Source of the DNA: Halisarca cf. caerulea
Lineage: Eukaryota > Porifera > Demospongiae > Chondrillida > Halisarcidae
Assembly: GCA_963170055.1 (NCBI GenBank)
Contig: CAUJGJ010000083.1
Span: 948,601 to 1,012,600, forward strand
Direction: 5' to 3'
Length of the DNA stretch: 64,000 nt
Within the stretch, counting starts at the first letter, position 1, and each line of letters begins with the position of its first letter. Shown in pieces: positions 10,601 to 25,600 of this stretch. The notes beneath the pieces are model-generated. The model was not told where the DNA came from and ran no database searches. It saw nothing but the letters and a program-made list of their open reading frames with translations. The position numbers and the translations under genes were made by a program.

Positions 10601-13600
10601 CTGAAAGAGCAGTCTTTCAATGGCAAAATACTTTTGTACATCGACTGAGAACGATCTCAGAACATCCCTCACATATTGGGTAAACTTTTCCTGGTTGTCT
10701 AGTGGCAGTTTCAACATTACAACTTTCTCGCTGGTATCTGTAGTGGTAGTAGGTTCACTAGAAGACGTAGTGCTGAGCTGCGACTGTATGGCACTCCTCT
10801 GCCCAGCCAAGATGTACTTGCATACCAAGAGACAGCTCACATTCGGTAGTTTGATGTCATCCTTTGTGACAAGACTCAAAACTGGTGGCATTGCCTGTGC
10901 AACTGGGTTTGATGCACTGATATTTTTACAAATACCTGTTATCATCGTAGCTTTTATCACACCATCTTTGTCACAGTACTTCACATACTCGTCTTTTCTA
11001 AAGTTGCACAGAATTAAAAGTTCAAAGTCTTCTTTTATAACAGCATTGCGATCACCGATGATCCCTGTATCCTGAGTGGGTTCAGGTCTGTAGCGAGAGA
11101 TGTGTTCATGATCCAAAGCTGATTCTATCTTCGAGGGGTCAGATATCTGCCTCATGATAGTTTGAAGATGGTGAGAGTCCTGTATGTGAGGACTGACACA
11201 CTTGTGCAACTGAAGTGCAATTCCATCCAGCACCCGGGGGTCAGTTGATCCAGAGGTATCATCGTCATGGAAACAGACGTATAATTTGAGCAAGTCTGAA
11301 GAGGAATCCATTAAAGCAACTTCACTGGTTCCTTGGAAACTCTGCCCTTTGTACGAAAATTTAGTTTCTATCTTTCTGACACAGATGATGCGAAGGTCTT
11401 GTATTCTCTTTGTCAGTTTCTTGTGGTCGTCAGTCACCTTGCTCTTGTGATTCATTATTCTGAGGAGACCAGTACCAAATTCTTCAGATGTAAACAATTC
11501 ATTTAATGCTACAACATCTTCACAATGGTATCCAAGATTGTTTTGTTCAGCGTAGAGTTCCATGTCACAGCGATTGTACCTGTCGTTCAAAAGGTTTGTG
11601 TCAAGGTTTTCAGTGACGAGTTTAGTGAGCTTTTGAACCTTGAGACAGGGTGGAAGACTGTCGGATGGAGGATGAAGAATAAACTTTGGGCGCTTTTCTT
11701 CGGGGATATTATCTCTGAACCACTTATCATCGCACAAAACCAAATCAGTAGTTGGCAAGAGTTCTCCACTTTCTGATGGCAGATAGATAACGCCTCCATT
11801 TCGCAGTGTTCTTTCCACATAGTCAGTATTGTCCTCTGGACCACTCTGCAGCAAAGTAAGGAAGTCATGATAACCATGATATACTACATTCTCGAGGTTA
11901 GGGTTCTCAGTAAACAACTGATTTGTTTGTCCATTCAACTCTTCTCTAAGTTGTCGAAAGAGAGACACGAAATGTGAGGCTGTCAAAGTGCGCTCAACAC
12001 CAACTGTCTCTCTGAAGTGCTTTAGGCTGGAATCATTGAGGTAGTCAGGCACCGTATGAATGTACCGACTGTAAGCCCGATTCTCATGAGTGACACGCTC
12101 AACAAGCTTACAGCCTTTGACTAATTGGTAGCTGTCCTGTGATGGTACAAACACACAAGTTGCCTCCTTCAATTTTACAATAATGTCATCATCACTTCCG
12201 CTGACCAAAGTATTCGAGAGATAGTCATAATGAGCTTTAAATACATTCTGAAATGTTGGAATTGCATGTAAACATGATTCATCTGAGGTTAGTGTACATG
12301 TACCAACTATCCGAGCTAATTCGAGGAGGTTCCCTGCAACCAGCTGCGGTGTAATACAAGTAGCATACAGCATTCGTAGAACACTGTTGAAATCACTTGT
12401 GCTGAGCCGATGACTGATGACAAGTGAATCCTTTACAACTGGTCGACATAGGCATACCAACTGAGAATCTTTCTTGCTACACAAAACAGAATTTCTGAAG
12501 CAAATGCGTTTGCTGGTCACTTGTGGTGTAAACTGTGCATTTATGTTGAGCAAGGCTTTTCTGATATCCTCAGGGAAAAGTGAAGGAACAAAACGAATGG
12601 ACTGTATGCCCTCCAAAAGGTTTCGCATTCCCTGCTGATCTGAATTACACATTCCTTCAGTGATCTTAACCTTTATCTCAGCCAGAAGTGCTTTGATAGC
12701 TGTGTCATTTGTAGATGGAAGATCAGCTGCCACATGAGCAAACTCAACTATTTTGTTTATGTCAACTTTTACTACCAAATCCAATTTTCGCAAGATGACT
12801 AGAATGGCCTCATCATTCCAAGGATCTGGAGGGAATCTTGTTGGCTTTAAGAAGCACTTGAAAAGTTCAACTACAGGATCAAACATTTCTGATGGACTCA
12901 CTAGCTGTGATGGTGTGCTGGGGCTTTCAATAAATGCCTTGAAACGTAGCAAATTGTACAAGTCATTGGAGTCCCTGCTATCCATGGCAGCAATATTCTT
13001 CAAGTGATGGATTCGATCAAAAGTATGTAAATGTTCAAAGTGTGGAACAACGATGTACTTGTAAGCCTTCATATTAGTATCCATGGCACAAATCCCAACA
13101 CTCTCAAAGAACTTCTCACAACCTTCATACAACAATACAACGGTTACTTTGTCATGTAGGGTCTTCATTCCACGCAAGATGTGTGGCACATTCTGTACTG
13201 CACACACATTCTCCTGAGGGGGAGCTTGTACCCACTTTTGAGCTGTTGACTGAAAAATTGGCAAACACCTCAGCTCATATTGATACAGGCCTACATTTTT
13301 AGCTCCTTGAGCAAACAGAATGAATTTTATAACATCAGCTTTGTCCAACTGTGGAAATGTCTGACATTGGCCATGTTTGCGTACAGCCACTACCAAGGCT
13401 GAAAGGACACCATCTGAATCCTTACTATTGGCCAATATTTCCTCAACATAACGTGACATAACAGTACTAGTACGGGTTTCTGAGTCCTGGCCAGAGGAAT
13501 GTGGAAAAACTAAGGAGAAATCCACAATTGGGACTTTGAGTGAGTGAAGAAAGGCATCATTTTGCCCATAATCATTCAACACACTGCTCGCCTTTAGCAA

Positions 13601-16600
13601 GGGCACCAAGGTCCTTCGAGAAGTGGGTAGAATGGCTAATTGGCCAAACACCTCTTGGGCTTGCTTTACCTTGCAGTGCTGATGAATGTATTCCCACAGC
13701 AAGGACAGAGTTCTTCTTGTTTTATTGCTAAACTCAACTTCTCTGCCTCGAGCTACACATCTGATCACATTTTCAGCAATGTATTCAGGAGTGACATTTA
13801 CAACCAGCCTCACTTCCTCCATATCTTTAATAATATGCATGGTCAGGTCAGGATGAACAAACCTACCCCCCACAGCTTGGTCAGATGGGTCAACAAGATC
13901 TACATACTTCAGGTTGAACAGAGGCTTGTCCAGATCTACGCATCTGAATGTCCCAGACTTGGTGAGCAACAGAGGGAGGCCATCTAATTCATGGACATTT
14001 TGCTTTGTCAAGTCATGAAGAACAAAAATCATCAAATCACTAATATTGGGCACAATGTCTTCCCAATAGTCATTGTAACATGAGGCAATAGATCTAAGAG
14101 CTTTCCTGACTAATGGTGGGGTCACACTGCCACGATATGATGGTACCAAGCTTTTAGTGGTGTGCTTCAGATAATTTGGGGCTTTCGTAAGCTTTATTCC
14201 GATGGCAAAAAACACATCACACAAGGGAGAATTACGATCATAGTGAAACCACCCTTTATTCTCACATTCATCATTCTCTGTTAGAGCATACCAACATATT
14301 GTGTTGCTATAAGACAGAAGTACTTTAGCTTCGCTGGAGACAAGAAGCTGATAGGCACTCTTGGGTAGGCCTTTCAGGCATTCCATTGAAGGATCATAAT
14401 CTGATTTTAGAAACAAGTTGTAAAACCATTTTACAATGTCATGTGAAGCCTTTAATTCCTCCACTTTACACTTGGCCCTACAAAGTAAGGAAACATAGGC
14501 TTTCGACACAATCCCAGTGATCAAGGTTTGATTCCATTTATTGTTATCAAGATAGGTTCTAGATGGATCAATGGAGAAGTGCCCATGGATGTGAAAGCAA
14601 CTGCTTGTCCCAACTGGGAGCGGTAGGGATGAGAATAGCTTTCCACTATGAGAATGCTTGCCAATGGGTGTAGCTACACCCACAATGGGAAGGAGACGGA
14701 AGTCATCGTAGCTATCTTTCAGTACTAGTTCATCAATGTCTCCTCCCCCAAACCTCTTGCTTACCAGCCACTGCATAACTTTGACAGGTTGTCTGTGTTC
14801 ACTGGTAAGGTCGTGTTCTTCAGTGGTAATGTCAAAGACTTCTTCGACTACCTTTGTGGAATAACCATTCCCCATCTTTATTTCGGCAAGTGCCTCATTA
14901 CATTTTCTCAAAAATTCAGTTTGTTTGACATTCTCTGTAGTATTTGAAGCAGATACAGTCCATGCTTTCTCAATATCACCATTCGATGTGATAGTACAGA
15001 ACGATATTCTCTTTAGATGGCTGAGAAACAAAAGCATACTTGATGCCTGCTCTCTAAAAGTGTCGGACAAGTCATGAAGGATTTCCACCGTCATCTTCCT
15101 ACCTCGGTTCAGAGAATTATTATAAATCATTTTCTCACATCGAGTGAGTGGCAACCTAAAGACAACATGCCCATTAGAACGGTCATTAAAGCTGCCAGGG
15201 CAAGTGTTCTTCAACATACTCATGTCAGTCTGCAGAAAGGGCTCAAACTGGTCACTAAAAGCTTCATAAGCATTGGAATTTTTCTTTAAATTCATTCTTT
15301 TTCCTCCCTTTCTTTTCCCTTTGTACTTTGGTAAGAATGCTTTGTTGGGATCAAACACACAAAAGTTCTCAGCTTGGCTGTCACTACCAAATGACAGAAA
15401 CATTGGGCAATCTGTGACATGGTACGCCACATTGAATCCAACACCAAATCTGCCGATTTTGTTGGTTTGCCCGTCTTTACCTCCCTTTCCAAGCTGTGTG
15501 ATCCCTTTAATGTCGTCATCAGTGAATTTATGATTGTTATAGACAAGCAGTGAAGGGATAGTCTGCAACTTCCTCCAGTTTTCCACATTCTGATCTGTCC
15601 TAAATCTACTCACAGGTGAATGACTGATGAGAGATTCTGTCCCAAAGGAACAACGTTCGTCTACAACAAATGCTATTTCAGTAGCTTCTGCATCATCTGC
15701 ATTCTGAATAAATTCCTTAAAAATTGTCACATCTCCCTTGTACTGCTTCAGTAGGTTGTTCAACCGAGTGGTCAAACGTTCTTGCTGCTCAAACTCCTCA
15801 CTATCTGAGTCATCATCATCAAAGTCACCCTCACTCAGCTGTTCAAGGGCACAGGTTAGAATATCTTTCACACCTAGCTTTATGGCTGGTATCTTTGGTA
15901 TTGATGAATGCAAATAGTGAGTGTCTGGAGGGCAGATAGCTGCCAGCTTCTTCTGTGCAGGTGTTTCATCATCATCATCCCATTCACTACAGACCAACAT
16001 TTCTGCTTCATGCATCACACAATGTCTGTCTGGTAGGTAGTATGTTGTGGGTGCAGACTGTGGGCTTGACTTCAAGTATCCTGCAATGAAGTCTACAAGT
16101 TCACGAATAAAGCGTAGCAGGTCCTCCGAAACAGGTGTGCTTATGTAATCTATGGTTGCTATTCGGGTCAGAACTGACTCCGCTTTGGCTTTATTCAAAA
16201 CATGATCCACTCCTGTCATACTGAGTAAACGAGGGCAGTCCAGTTTGACTACAGTCAAATATGGATAGCAAGCGAATCTACATGATTGAACACATTGGGA
16301 TGGCTGTTGAAACTTCCTATCTACCCAAAGGAAACATTCCTTCTTCAATTTATCGATTACTGGAGCTGCAACATCTGACACAGAGATGTTTAAGAACCGT
16401 TCGATATGAACATATGTTTTCTTAATGTGCTTTTCAAGGAACTCAGCATCACTGCTAGAATAAGGATTACTGTCTTGAAATGCAACTCCCCAATGCACTA
16501 GGGTGAGTAGGTGATCTAACACCAGCTCTATGGGTGGACTAGATTTCATGTAAGGTCCAAACATGGACAAACAATTTCGGTCAATCACCTTTCGGTCTGG

Positions 16601-19600
16601 AATCATTCCAAAAGTGAACACTGTGCTAAAATGTCGAGGTGGATAAACTTCAGATGGTGCAGCAAGCATCTTCCCACTATGCCATGGTAGTGACAGATTG
16701 TGGGGTCTTGTGAACAGTGGGAAAAACTCAATTCCAGCCAATTTCTCAAGGAGGATTGTATCTTGCTCTGTAGTATCTCGGCTAGAATGCTTAGACTCCA
16801 GATATCGACAAAACACAGCACAGTACTTTTGAACCTCATCTGAAGGCAATGTGCTGGCATGCTTAGCCCTATCAATGACATCAACATCTCTAAGGACGTA
16901 TTCACACATTCCCAATTTATTTGATAAAGTGAACTTCACTGCTTCATGGCGTAGAAAGCTGGGTAGGGGAAATCGTCCTTCTTCCACAGCAAAAAGATGG
17001 GAAAAGGTTTCAGTTGGGCAAATGAGATCTTGGGGAGCTGACAATCTTCCATAGGGTTTACACGGAATGCATTCTCTCTGTGTCAGTGCCTCCTTCAGCC
17101 AGTCTGATGTTGTGGATTCAACAATGTCATTCAGTGTTTTGTAGTGCTCAAGGAAGAAGAGCAATTGTCTTAAGCGCCTCACTTCTTCAATGATTTCAAG
17201 GTTTGGAAGGAAGACTTTTGTGACATATTCTTCAATGGTCACTGTTGATTGGGCATAGGTTTCCACTTCTGCAGCTTTTATAGCTGTTCTGGTGAGATCA
17301 TTTATGCCTGCAATCTTGTAGTCAAATTGAACCAGGACATCAAGAATATCAGTCCGAGCTGTGTCAAATACATTATGAAAGTAGAATACATCTTCCATGA
17401 ACTTCACATCATTGAGAGGAAGCCATTTTCCTCCTTGATAAAGTGACCAAACAATAGGATAGCTACATTCGAATGCTGCTCTTGGGAATGCATCTTTCAG
17501 CTCCTTACTCAGAGGATGAGCAGGTTCTGACAGTGGCCACATGCTGTAGTAATCTGTTAGCACTTCATCAACACTATCACTGGGTATTGGAGGCATCTGT
17601 TGTAAGAGCTTTAGTATTGCTGGTGGACCAACCTCACGGATGAGTAATTGATTCCATGACCCAGTGCTACTGTCTTGCAAGTCAACAAGGTCCCTGCGAT
17701 CCTTGGACACTAAAAACTGGCCATTAACAAGGAATTTGTGCTCAATGGTAATAGGAAGAGGAAGATAACAGAACACACGACCCTGATCCAAGGGCTTGGG
17801 TATCCATGTGTTGCTGTGAGAATGCTCAATTTTAACTGCCACTTCAAACTTTGGACTCAAGCTTTTGTCAGTTGACAACTTGAAGTTGCATAGTTTGCAG
17901 CCTTGCAGTGCCTGGGCGGAGCTTACAAGCCAAGTTGATATGACGTTCATTTCCGTATCTGATTCAGAATCTGATGTAATCACCTCAATGCGCAACTGCT
18001 TAGCTGAGATGCTGAATTTTTTTTCGGCTTGGGTGTATGTGGAGGCTGGCATGTCATTGAAATCATCCCTTGTAACCTTCAACACAAGCTGGCTATCTAA
18101 CATATCAGTGGATGTATTGACATGGAGTTCTATCATCTTTACATTGTTCAGAAAAAGGAGAATGTGGTTTGCATTCTGGGTTAAGGATTTCACTAAATCT
18201 GAGACTGCTTGTTCTGTAGAAAAGGTATCTTTCCAGATTTCACTTCTTACAGCAGCTTCCTCTGAGCGAAAAGGCAATCTAAACAGTGTTCCATCGAGCT
18301 CATTTTCAAGACTGCAGCCAAACACATTTTGGTACACAGAAACCTGATCACAGTAGTAATATTTCAGATCTTCCGATTGCTCTACAAAGTCAAACTTTAG
18401 TCCTGGTTCCTTTGCTGCCACCAAATCTCCCAGGTATGTTGTGTGCGGGTCAAACAGTACCAGTGTACTGCGGCTCATAAAGCTTGGAACATCTGTTATG
18501 TTGTACACTGCACAAAATCCAAGACCAAAGCGACCTATCTTCGTTGGGTCTTCCCTTTTTGTGGCTCCCCCCAGCTCACAGATGTTCTTGAAGTCCTTAT
18601 CACTGAATACACTGTTGTTGTAGGCATACAGTGCTGGTCCTTGCCAGTGTCTCATTTCAGGTGTAAAGAGGGTATCTGTTGGATGCTGTCTCCAGTCAAT
18701 CAGGAACTTCACTTCTGTAGCACCAGCATCATCGGCATTCTGAATCAGTTCCTTGAAGACATCAATATTGTCCTTATAGTCTTCAATGATGCCTCTCAGT
18801 CTTGTTGTGAGGGTCTCTCTTTGACCGGCACCTTCTGTTGTTATCTTTAATTGAGTTGGAGAGGCAATTTTTCTTGAAACAGGTGTAATTTTGAAATACT
18901 TTGCAAGTTCTGAATAAATCTTCTGATGAGTAAATTGAAATCGTCCCATTAAAACCTGCTTCTTTGCACTCCACTGACGATCATCAAATACACATTCATG
19001 TGGAGGAGCTAAGATACAAGTTGCTGTTGGAATCAATACTCCTTCAAGTGTGTATTCACTTCTCCTCAAATATTCCAATATCTTTACAGCTAGATCAACA
19101 TCGTGCTCATCTATGGGTGATTTGGATGACATCTCCTTCAAAACAGCCACACAGTCACTGACATCATGTGACTGCTTAATACCAAGTTTCTTCCACATTC
19201 TCCGAAACTTAGCCAAACAAGGGATCTCCTTGCCTGTCTTGCGATATGGCATGAGGGACTGAAGGGTAACAGGTGCATCAATGGCTACTTCTCTAGAATC
19301 AATAAACTTCAAGGCAACATTATCCCATACGAATGGCTGATCACATACACTGTGAAAAAGTTCTCTTTCAACATCCTCATCATCCAAGAACATGTAAATT
19401 GTTATAACAATTTCATTTAAGTTGGTGATACCTTGACCTCCTCCATTCACATACTCTATGAGATTCCTGAAGTGTTCTACTACGTCATGGTGAGATGGAC
19501 GGCCCTTGAACCGAAACAACCCAGAAGAACAATACTGAGCTAGGTCAAAATGTAAAACAGGAGAATGTGTGAAGATAAGGTCCTTCTGCTTTGGAAGGTA

Positions 19601-22600
19601 TGTTTCAGATGGAGCTGCCAAAGGAGGAATATTAGTCGTTGAAAACTCAATCATGTGAGTGTAAAGAAAGCGAACCTGGTTTAATTGACAACAAGCATCC
19701 TCCACTGCACTGTCTCCCTGGGCATGTAAGGACAGGTATTTTACAATTTCCAGTGATCTCTGTTTTGCTTGATCGAGGGGTAGTGTAAGAACGCTCTCAG
19801 CTCTTTCAACAATGTCATCACCTCCCAGCCTGTCCTTGCTCATGCCAAATTCACACAATACTTTCTTAATGGTCTCACTCTCCAGGTACTCCTCCCCAGG
19901 AAATCTTTCATCATCAATACTATACATTGGAGCCACAGGGCTACCAGGGAGTATCAGCTTGGAAGGAGTCACAAGTGTACCATTTGGCTGGGTTCGAATA
20001 CATCTACAAGAACAGAAAGAGTCTTTTAACCATCCCGTTGAGGTGTCTTCAAGCTGAAAATATCTAGACAGCATAAACAGTAGGTGGTGGCTAATAGTTT
20101 CTGCATCAAACTCAGAAAGGTGACTAAAAAAGTGCTGGTCACAGTAGCTTTTGAAGTGAATCCTCTGTGATGACCTAATGAAATGCTTGCTGACAAGGTT
20201 TGATGGAAGACTGGCAAGAGGTACACCATGGTTGGTCATGACGTCTTGGCAGAGGGATATCATTTTAGAGTCAAATACACCTGGTTGGTACCCCTGTTGT
20301 AGATCCTGAACGAAAATATCAGTGACACACTTTAAATCTCCATTGTCTGTAACTACAAGTCGTTCAGTGGTGTGTGGGATATAGTCAATGAATGCATTCT
20401 CAACAAGTGAGTCTAAATCACTGCCCCCTTCTTCAACTAGTGGCCAAATGGAATAGTAATTCTGCAGGATATGGTGACGATCCTCAGCAAGATTACTGTA
20501 TCCCTGGCACAGATAACTCAGCAGTTGAATGAAAGCTTGGATCAAAACATCCTTTATCAACATCTTATTCCAACTGTCTTCTGGAATCAGTAGGTTCTTC
20601 AAGTAACGTCTCTCCTTAGAAAGTTCAAACGTTCCATTTAATAAGCACTTTAATTTGGTGCTTACATTGTGATGTGGAAGAGGAAGGAAACAGAACAGCT
20701 GGCCTTCTACAGGTTGCGGTACCAAAGTTAAATTTTGCTTCATAACAGGTACAGCTACTTCTGCAAAAGGAACACAGCCTTCATTGACCACATCCATGAA
20801 CTGACGTTGGGTCTCACTGACTTGAAAGCCCACAGCTGAAGATACCAACCACTCTCTGCATGGTGTACCACCTTCAAAGGTTGACTTTATGGTAAACTGT
20901 GAACTACATTGGGTAGCTTTGGGTTCAGAGGTGGAAATGAACTCCTTCATGATATCTCGAGATGATGTCTGTTGTTCCTTTGCTACATGCCCAAGGAGTG
21001 TTGGCTGATTTTGAGGCTCTGATGTAGATCTGTCCAGTGTGTAAAGCTCAACTTGCTGCACATGCTTCAAAAACACTAGTATAGTGTCAGCAACTTCAAG
21101 AAAGGACTGCAATAGCTGGGCAACGTGGCTCTCGTCAATAACGGTAGATGAAATTTCACTACTTTTAGCAGTATCCTTATTACGGAATGGGAATCGAAAC
21201 AAGGTACCTGAGAATTCAACTCCTTTCAAACAGCTACACCCGAACATTCCCTCATAAGGTTCCATCTGATCTCGGAACAGATTATTGAGGTCAGAGCTCT
21301 CTGTCTCAGCTGTGAAGTCAATGAAAAGACCTGGACTGTCTCCATCCATAACATCTTTAATATACTTCTTGTGAGGGTCGAATATGGTTAGCTGGCCTCT
21401 ACTAACAAAACTGGGAAGGTCTGTCAGTTGGTAAGTGGCACAAAATCCAAGACCAAATCGCCCAATTTTTGTTACATCCTCTTTCTTTGTGGCTCCCCCC
21501 AGCTCACAGATGTTCTTGAAGTCCTTATCACTGAATACACTGTTGTTGTAGGCATACAGTGCTGGTCCTTGCCAGAGCCTCATTTCAGGTGTGAAGAGGG
21601 TATCTGTTGGATGCTGTCTCCAGTCTATCAGGAATTTCACTTCAGTGGCTCCAGCATCGTCAGCATTTTGTATTAATTCCTTGAATACATCAATAGTGTC
21701 CTTGTAGTCGTCGATGATGCCTTTTAGCCTTCTAGTTAGTGATTCATTTTGACCACTCTTCTTGAAAATTGTGACCTTCTTAGGCGCTAATAATTTACTG
21801 GAAATTGGAGACACACCAAAGAATCTGGCTAGACTGGAAGTCACCTTCTCGTGAACAAATACAAATCGTTCCTTCAAACCCTCCTTTTCACTCCATTTCC
21901 GGTCATCAAACACAGTGCGGGTTGGCTCACACATTTTATTAGCTGATGTAGGAACAAAAACAGCTTGTACTCCTTGGCTTTGTAAAAATTCTAGTATTCC
22001 AATTGCAATTGAAATATCTTCTTTACTCAATGCTTCTTTTGATGCCATCTCTTTCAGAATACTTTGACAATCACTGGCAGAGAACTCTTCCTTGACACCC
22101 AGAGCACGCCAGAATTTTTTGAAACGTTTGAGAGACCGAACATCATTGGAAGTCCAGCGATAAGGATACAGATTATTGCAAGTCAAATCTTGAGGAAGGT
22201 GAAGAGCAACTTGGCTAACTGACAGAAAACATCGTCTGTCTCTGTACCAGACCACAGGTCCAGGAAGTGGATGGGATTCTAGAGCTGCTTCCAGGTTGTA
22301 GTCGTCATTTAGAGTGGAGTACACTTCCTCGATACTGGACTTCAGAAATGAGCCAGCCAGTGCTGAATCATCCACAGGTAGAGATTCAATGAAGTGCACC
22401 ATTCTATGAAGGTGATCTAGTATAATTTCTGCAGATGGTGTGGATAAGTATCTCAAAGGAAGTTCATTGGCCTCAGCACATCCCACTACAGGATGCTGTG
22501 TGAAAACCAGCGACTCACATTCCAGCTTATACAGCATGGATGGGGCAATAAACTCCTGGTTGCTCTTGTACCAGCATTTTGACCATTCAGCAGGCGCTGA

Positions 22601-25600
22601 CTTTTGTGGGAGGAATGGAATCTCTGACAGCCTATCTAAAAATGTCTTGCTATGCATATAGCCAGACCGACTGTAGTCCCTCCTGTACTCTGACAGCAAG
22701 TAGGTGACAAGATGTCTACTTCTCACACTGGCCATATGTATGTTTGCCTTTTGTAGTGACTCGATTGAGTGGGCTCTCTCAAGAACATCATCTTCGGACA
22801 AGATGTCAGAAATCATGCCAAAACTTTTAAGGGCATCCATTACTTCAGGAACTTTGTGGTACTGGTCAGTAGGAAATCGCTGGTCACTGTCTTCGTAAAG
22901 ATTAGCCAACATCTTCATATCTGGATTAATTAGTCTGCTAGGAGCTAGCAGGGTTCCAGCTGGTCTAGTTGGAATACACTCAACATGACCCAGCAGTTCT
23001 TTCAGCCATGTGTATCCCCTGGAATGCTTGAGGATACTTATCAGTAGACAGTCTCTTGAAGAGTCAGAAAGGTCTTCGATATGACCTACAAAGTAGTCTT
23101 CACAAAATATCTGGAATGTTAATTCAGTTATCTTCTTTCCAAGGGAAGCTATTCCAACTAGAATGTCATCTGGGATACATGCTACTTTACAGCCGCATTT
23201 TACCAAATGTACAATCATGGCAGCCTTTACTGTATGTTCAAAGCAGCGAAAGGACTCCTTCTCCAATGTACAGGCACTACATGCCGACTCCCACTGCTGG
23301 CTTTCTGTTAAGATCAGTTTGCATTTTCCTTCAAAAAGTTGATTAGTGAATTCCACGTTCAAAATATCATGCAAATCATCACCCGAAACTCTTTGTGGCC
23401 ACAAACTGTAGTAGCCTTGAATAAAGTCTTGTGAGCAGGTACTATGTTGTGTTAATTGTTCCAACAGTTTCATAAAAGCCTTAACAACCACTTCCTTTAT
23501 CAGCAATTTGTTCCAGCTGTTTTCTATGCTTTTGTCACTAACATCAGCCAAGTGACGTCTGTCTTTACTGATATCAAAAGTACCATTTACCAGAAACTTC
23601 AAATTCGTAGTGATAGGAAGAGGAAGAAAACAGAACAACTGCCCGATCACAGGCTGAGGAATGAATCCGAAACCATGTCTCTTCACGGGAACAGCTATTT
23701 CTGCAAATGGTACCAGTCCCTTCTTCATCACTTCTTCGGATTTTGATAGCTTCAGGCAATCTCCTACCCCAAGTGCAGAGCTGGTGAGCCATGTACAGCT
23801 ACTTGTACCTTCATTCTCTATTGTCACATCAATCTCAAAAGATGTTGTACACTGGGTTGAGAGCAGGTCAGGTTGACTCGAATATTTTGCATACAGTTGA
23901 CGCAACTCCTCTCCTCTGCAATCTACAGCATGCTTAGTAACTGTCATGCATGGCTTTAAGGTGCTCAGATCCGAGAGTGGGAGAACTTCATATAATTCTA
24001 CAGTATTCACATTAGTTAGGAAAACCAGCAGCTTCTCGGCTTCTTTGAACAGAACTTGGGTCAGTTCATTAGAACTCTCTTGAGTGAAAGTTTCCTTAGA
24101 TATTTCACTGGTTTGTGCTGTGTCCTCATTTCGGAATGGAAATCGAAACAAGGTACCATGGAATTCTTCCCCATTTAAACAGCTACACTCAAACACTCCT
24201 TCATAAACTTCCATTTGATCTCGAAACAAATTATTGAGATCAGAACTTTCAGCAATGAAGTCTACAAAGAGGCCTGGACTGTCTCCGTCCATAACGTCTT
24301 TAATGTACTTCTTGTGAGGGTCAAAGATGGTTAGCTGGCCTCTACTAACAAAACTGGGAAGGTCTGTCAAATGGTAAGTGGCACAAAATCCAAGACCAAA
24401 TCGCCCAATCTTCGTCGCATCCCCTTTCTTAGTGGCTCCCCCTAGCTCACAGATGTTCTCAAAGTCCTTGTCACTGAATATACTGTTGTTGTAGGCATAC
24501 AGTGCTGGTCCTTGCCAGTGTCTCATTTCAGGTGCAAAGAGTGTGTCTGTTGGATGCTGTCTCCAGTCAATCAGGAACTTCACTTCAGTAGCACCAGCAT
24601 CATCAGCGTTCTGTATCAGTTCCTTGAACACATCAATATTGTCCTTGTAGTCGTCAATGATACCTTTTAGTCTTCTTGTCAGAGGTTCGCTTTGGCCACT
24701 CCTTTTAAACATAATTTTCTTGGGAGCTAATAGCTTTGTGGTTACCGGGGCAACACCAAAATATCTTGCCAGCTCCCCTGTCACCTTAGAATGCACAAAC
24801 TCAAAGCGATCTTTTAGCTTCTCCTTCTTGGCACCCCAGTCCCTATCATCAAACACACACTCCTGTGGAATAAGAAGCTTTCCACTTTCGGTTGGGAGAA
24901 CAACGGTTACCTTTCTTTCATCCTTAGCCTTGAAAAAGTCCAGTATTTTAATAACAATCTCAATTTCAGTGTTGCTAATGTTTCTGCTCGATTTCTTCAT
25001 CTGCGAATGAATCTCTTCCAGGATACTTGTAGCATCACCAACATCAATCATGCTTTTGACTTTTAAACACTCCCACAATGAATGATAGCTATGCAAACAT
25101 TCTAAATCGTTGGCAGTTCTCCAGTAGGGGCTCAGAGATATCATGGAAAATTGTTCAGGTAGACGATGTGATACTCGATTCAAATGCATAAATTTACATA
25201 TTTTTCTGTCCCAAACGATTGGATGATTTGCCAGCATGTCTTGAATGACTTGTCCATGGTTTTGTGAATGATCATCAATAAACTTGTAAATCTCATATAC
25301 TGTGGCATTGATCATTTCAAAATCATCATTGGGCATCTCGCCTTGCTGATCAGCAGACCAATCCACCAAACAGAGAAGATGCCTCAAAACTACATCAAGG
25401 GGTATGTCTCTCTTGAAAGGCAAATAGTCACCTGTCTGAAAAAGGTTAATGTCATCTGAGAGCAGTGGATACTGACTGAAAACTAATTTCACATTGCTAC
25501 TCTTTGGTAGGTAAAGATCCTCAGGAGCTACAAATGTGCCTTCCCTTGAGCACCATGGGACAGTCAAGGTGGCAGGCCTGTTCTTGATGGGTAAGAATGG

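Noticed and set aside
10620..11075. 151-codon plus-strand frame, identical at 54625-55080
   Set aside because: It is antisense to the giant exon. Its conservation reflects the identity of the two coding strands, not a second gene.
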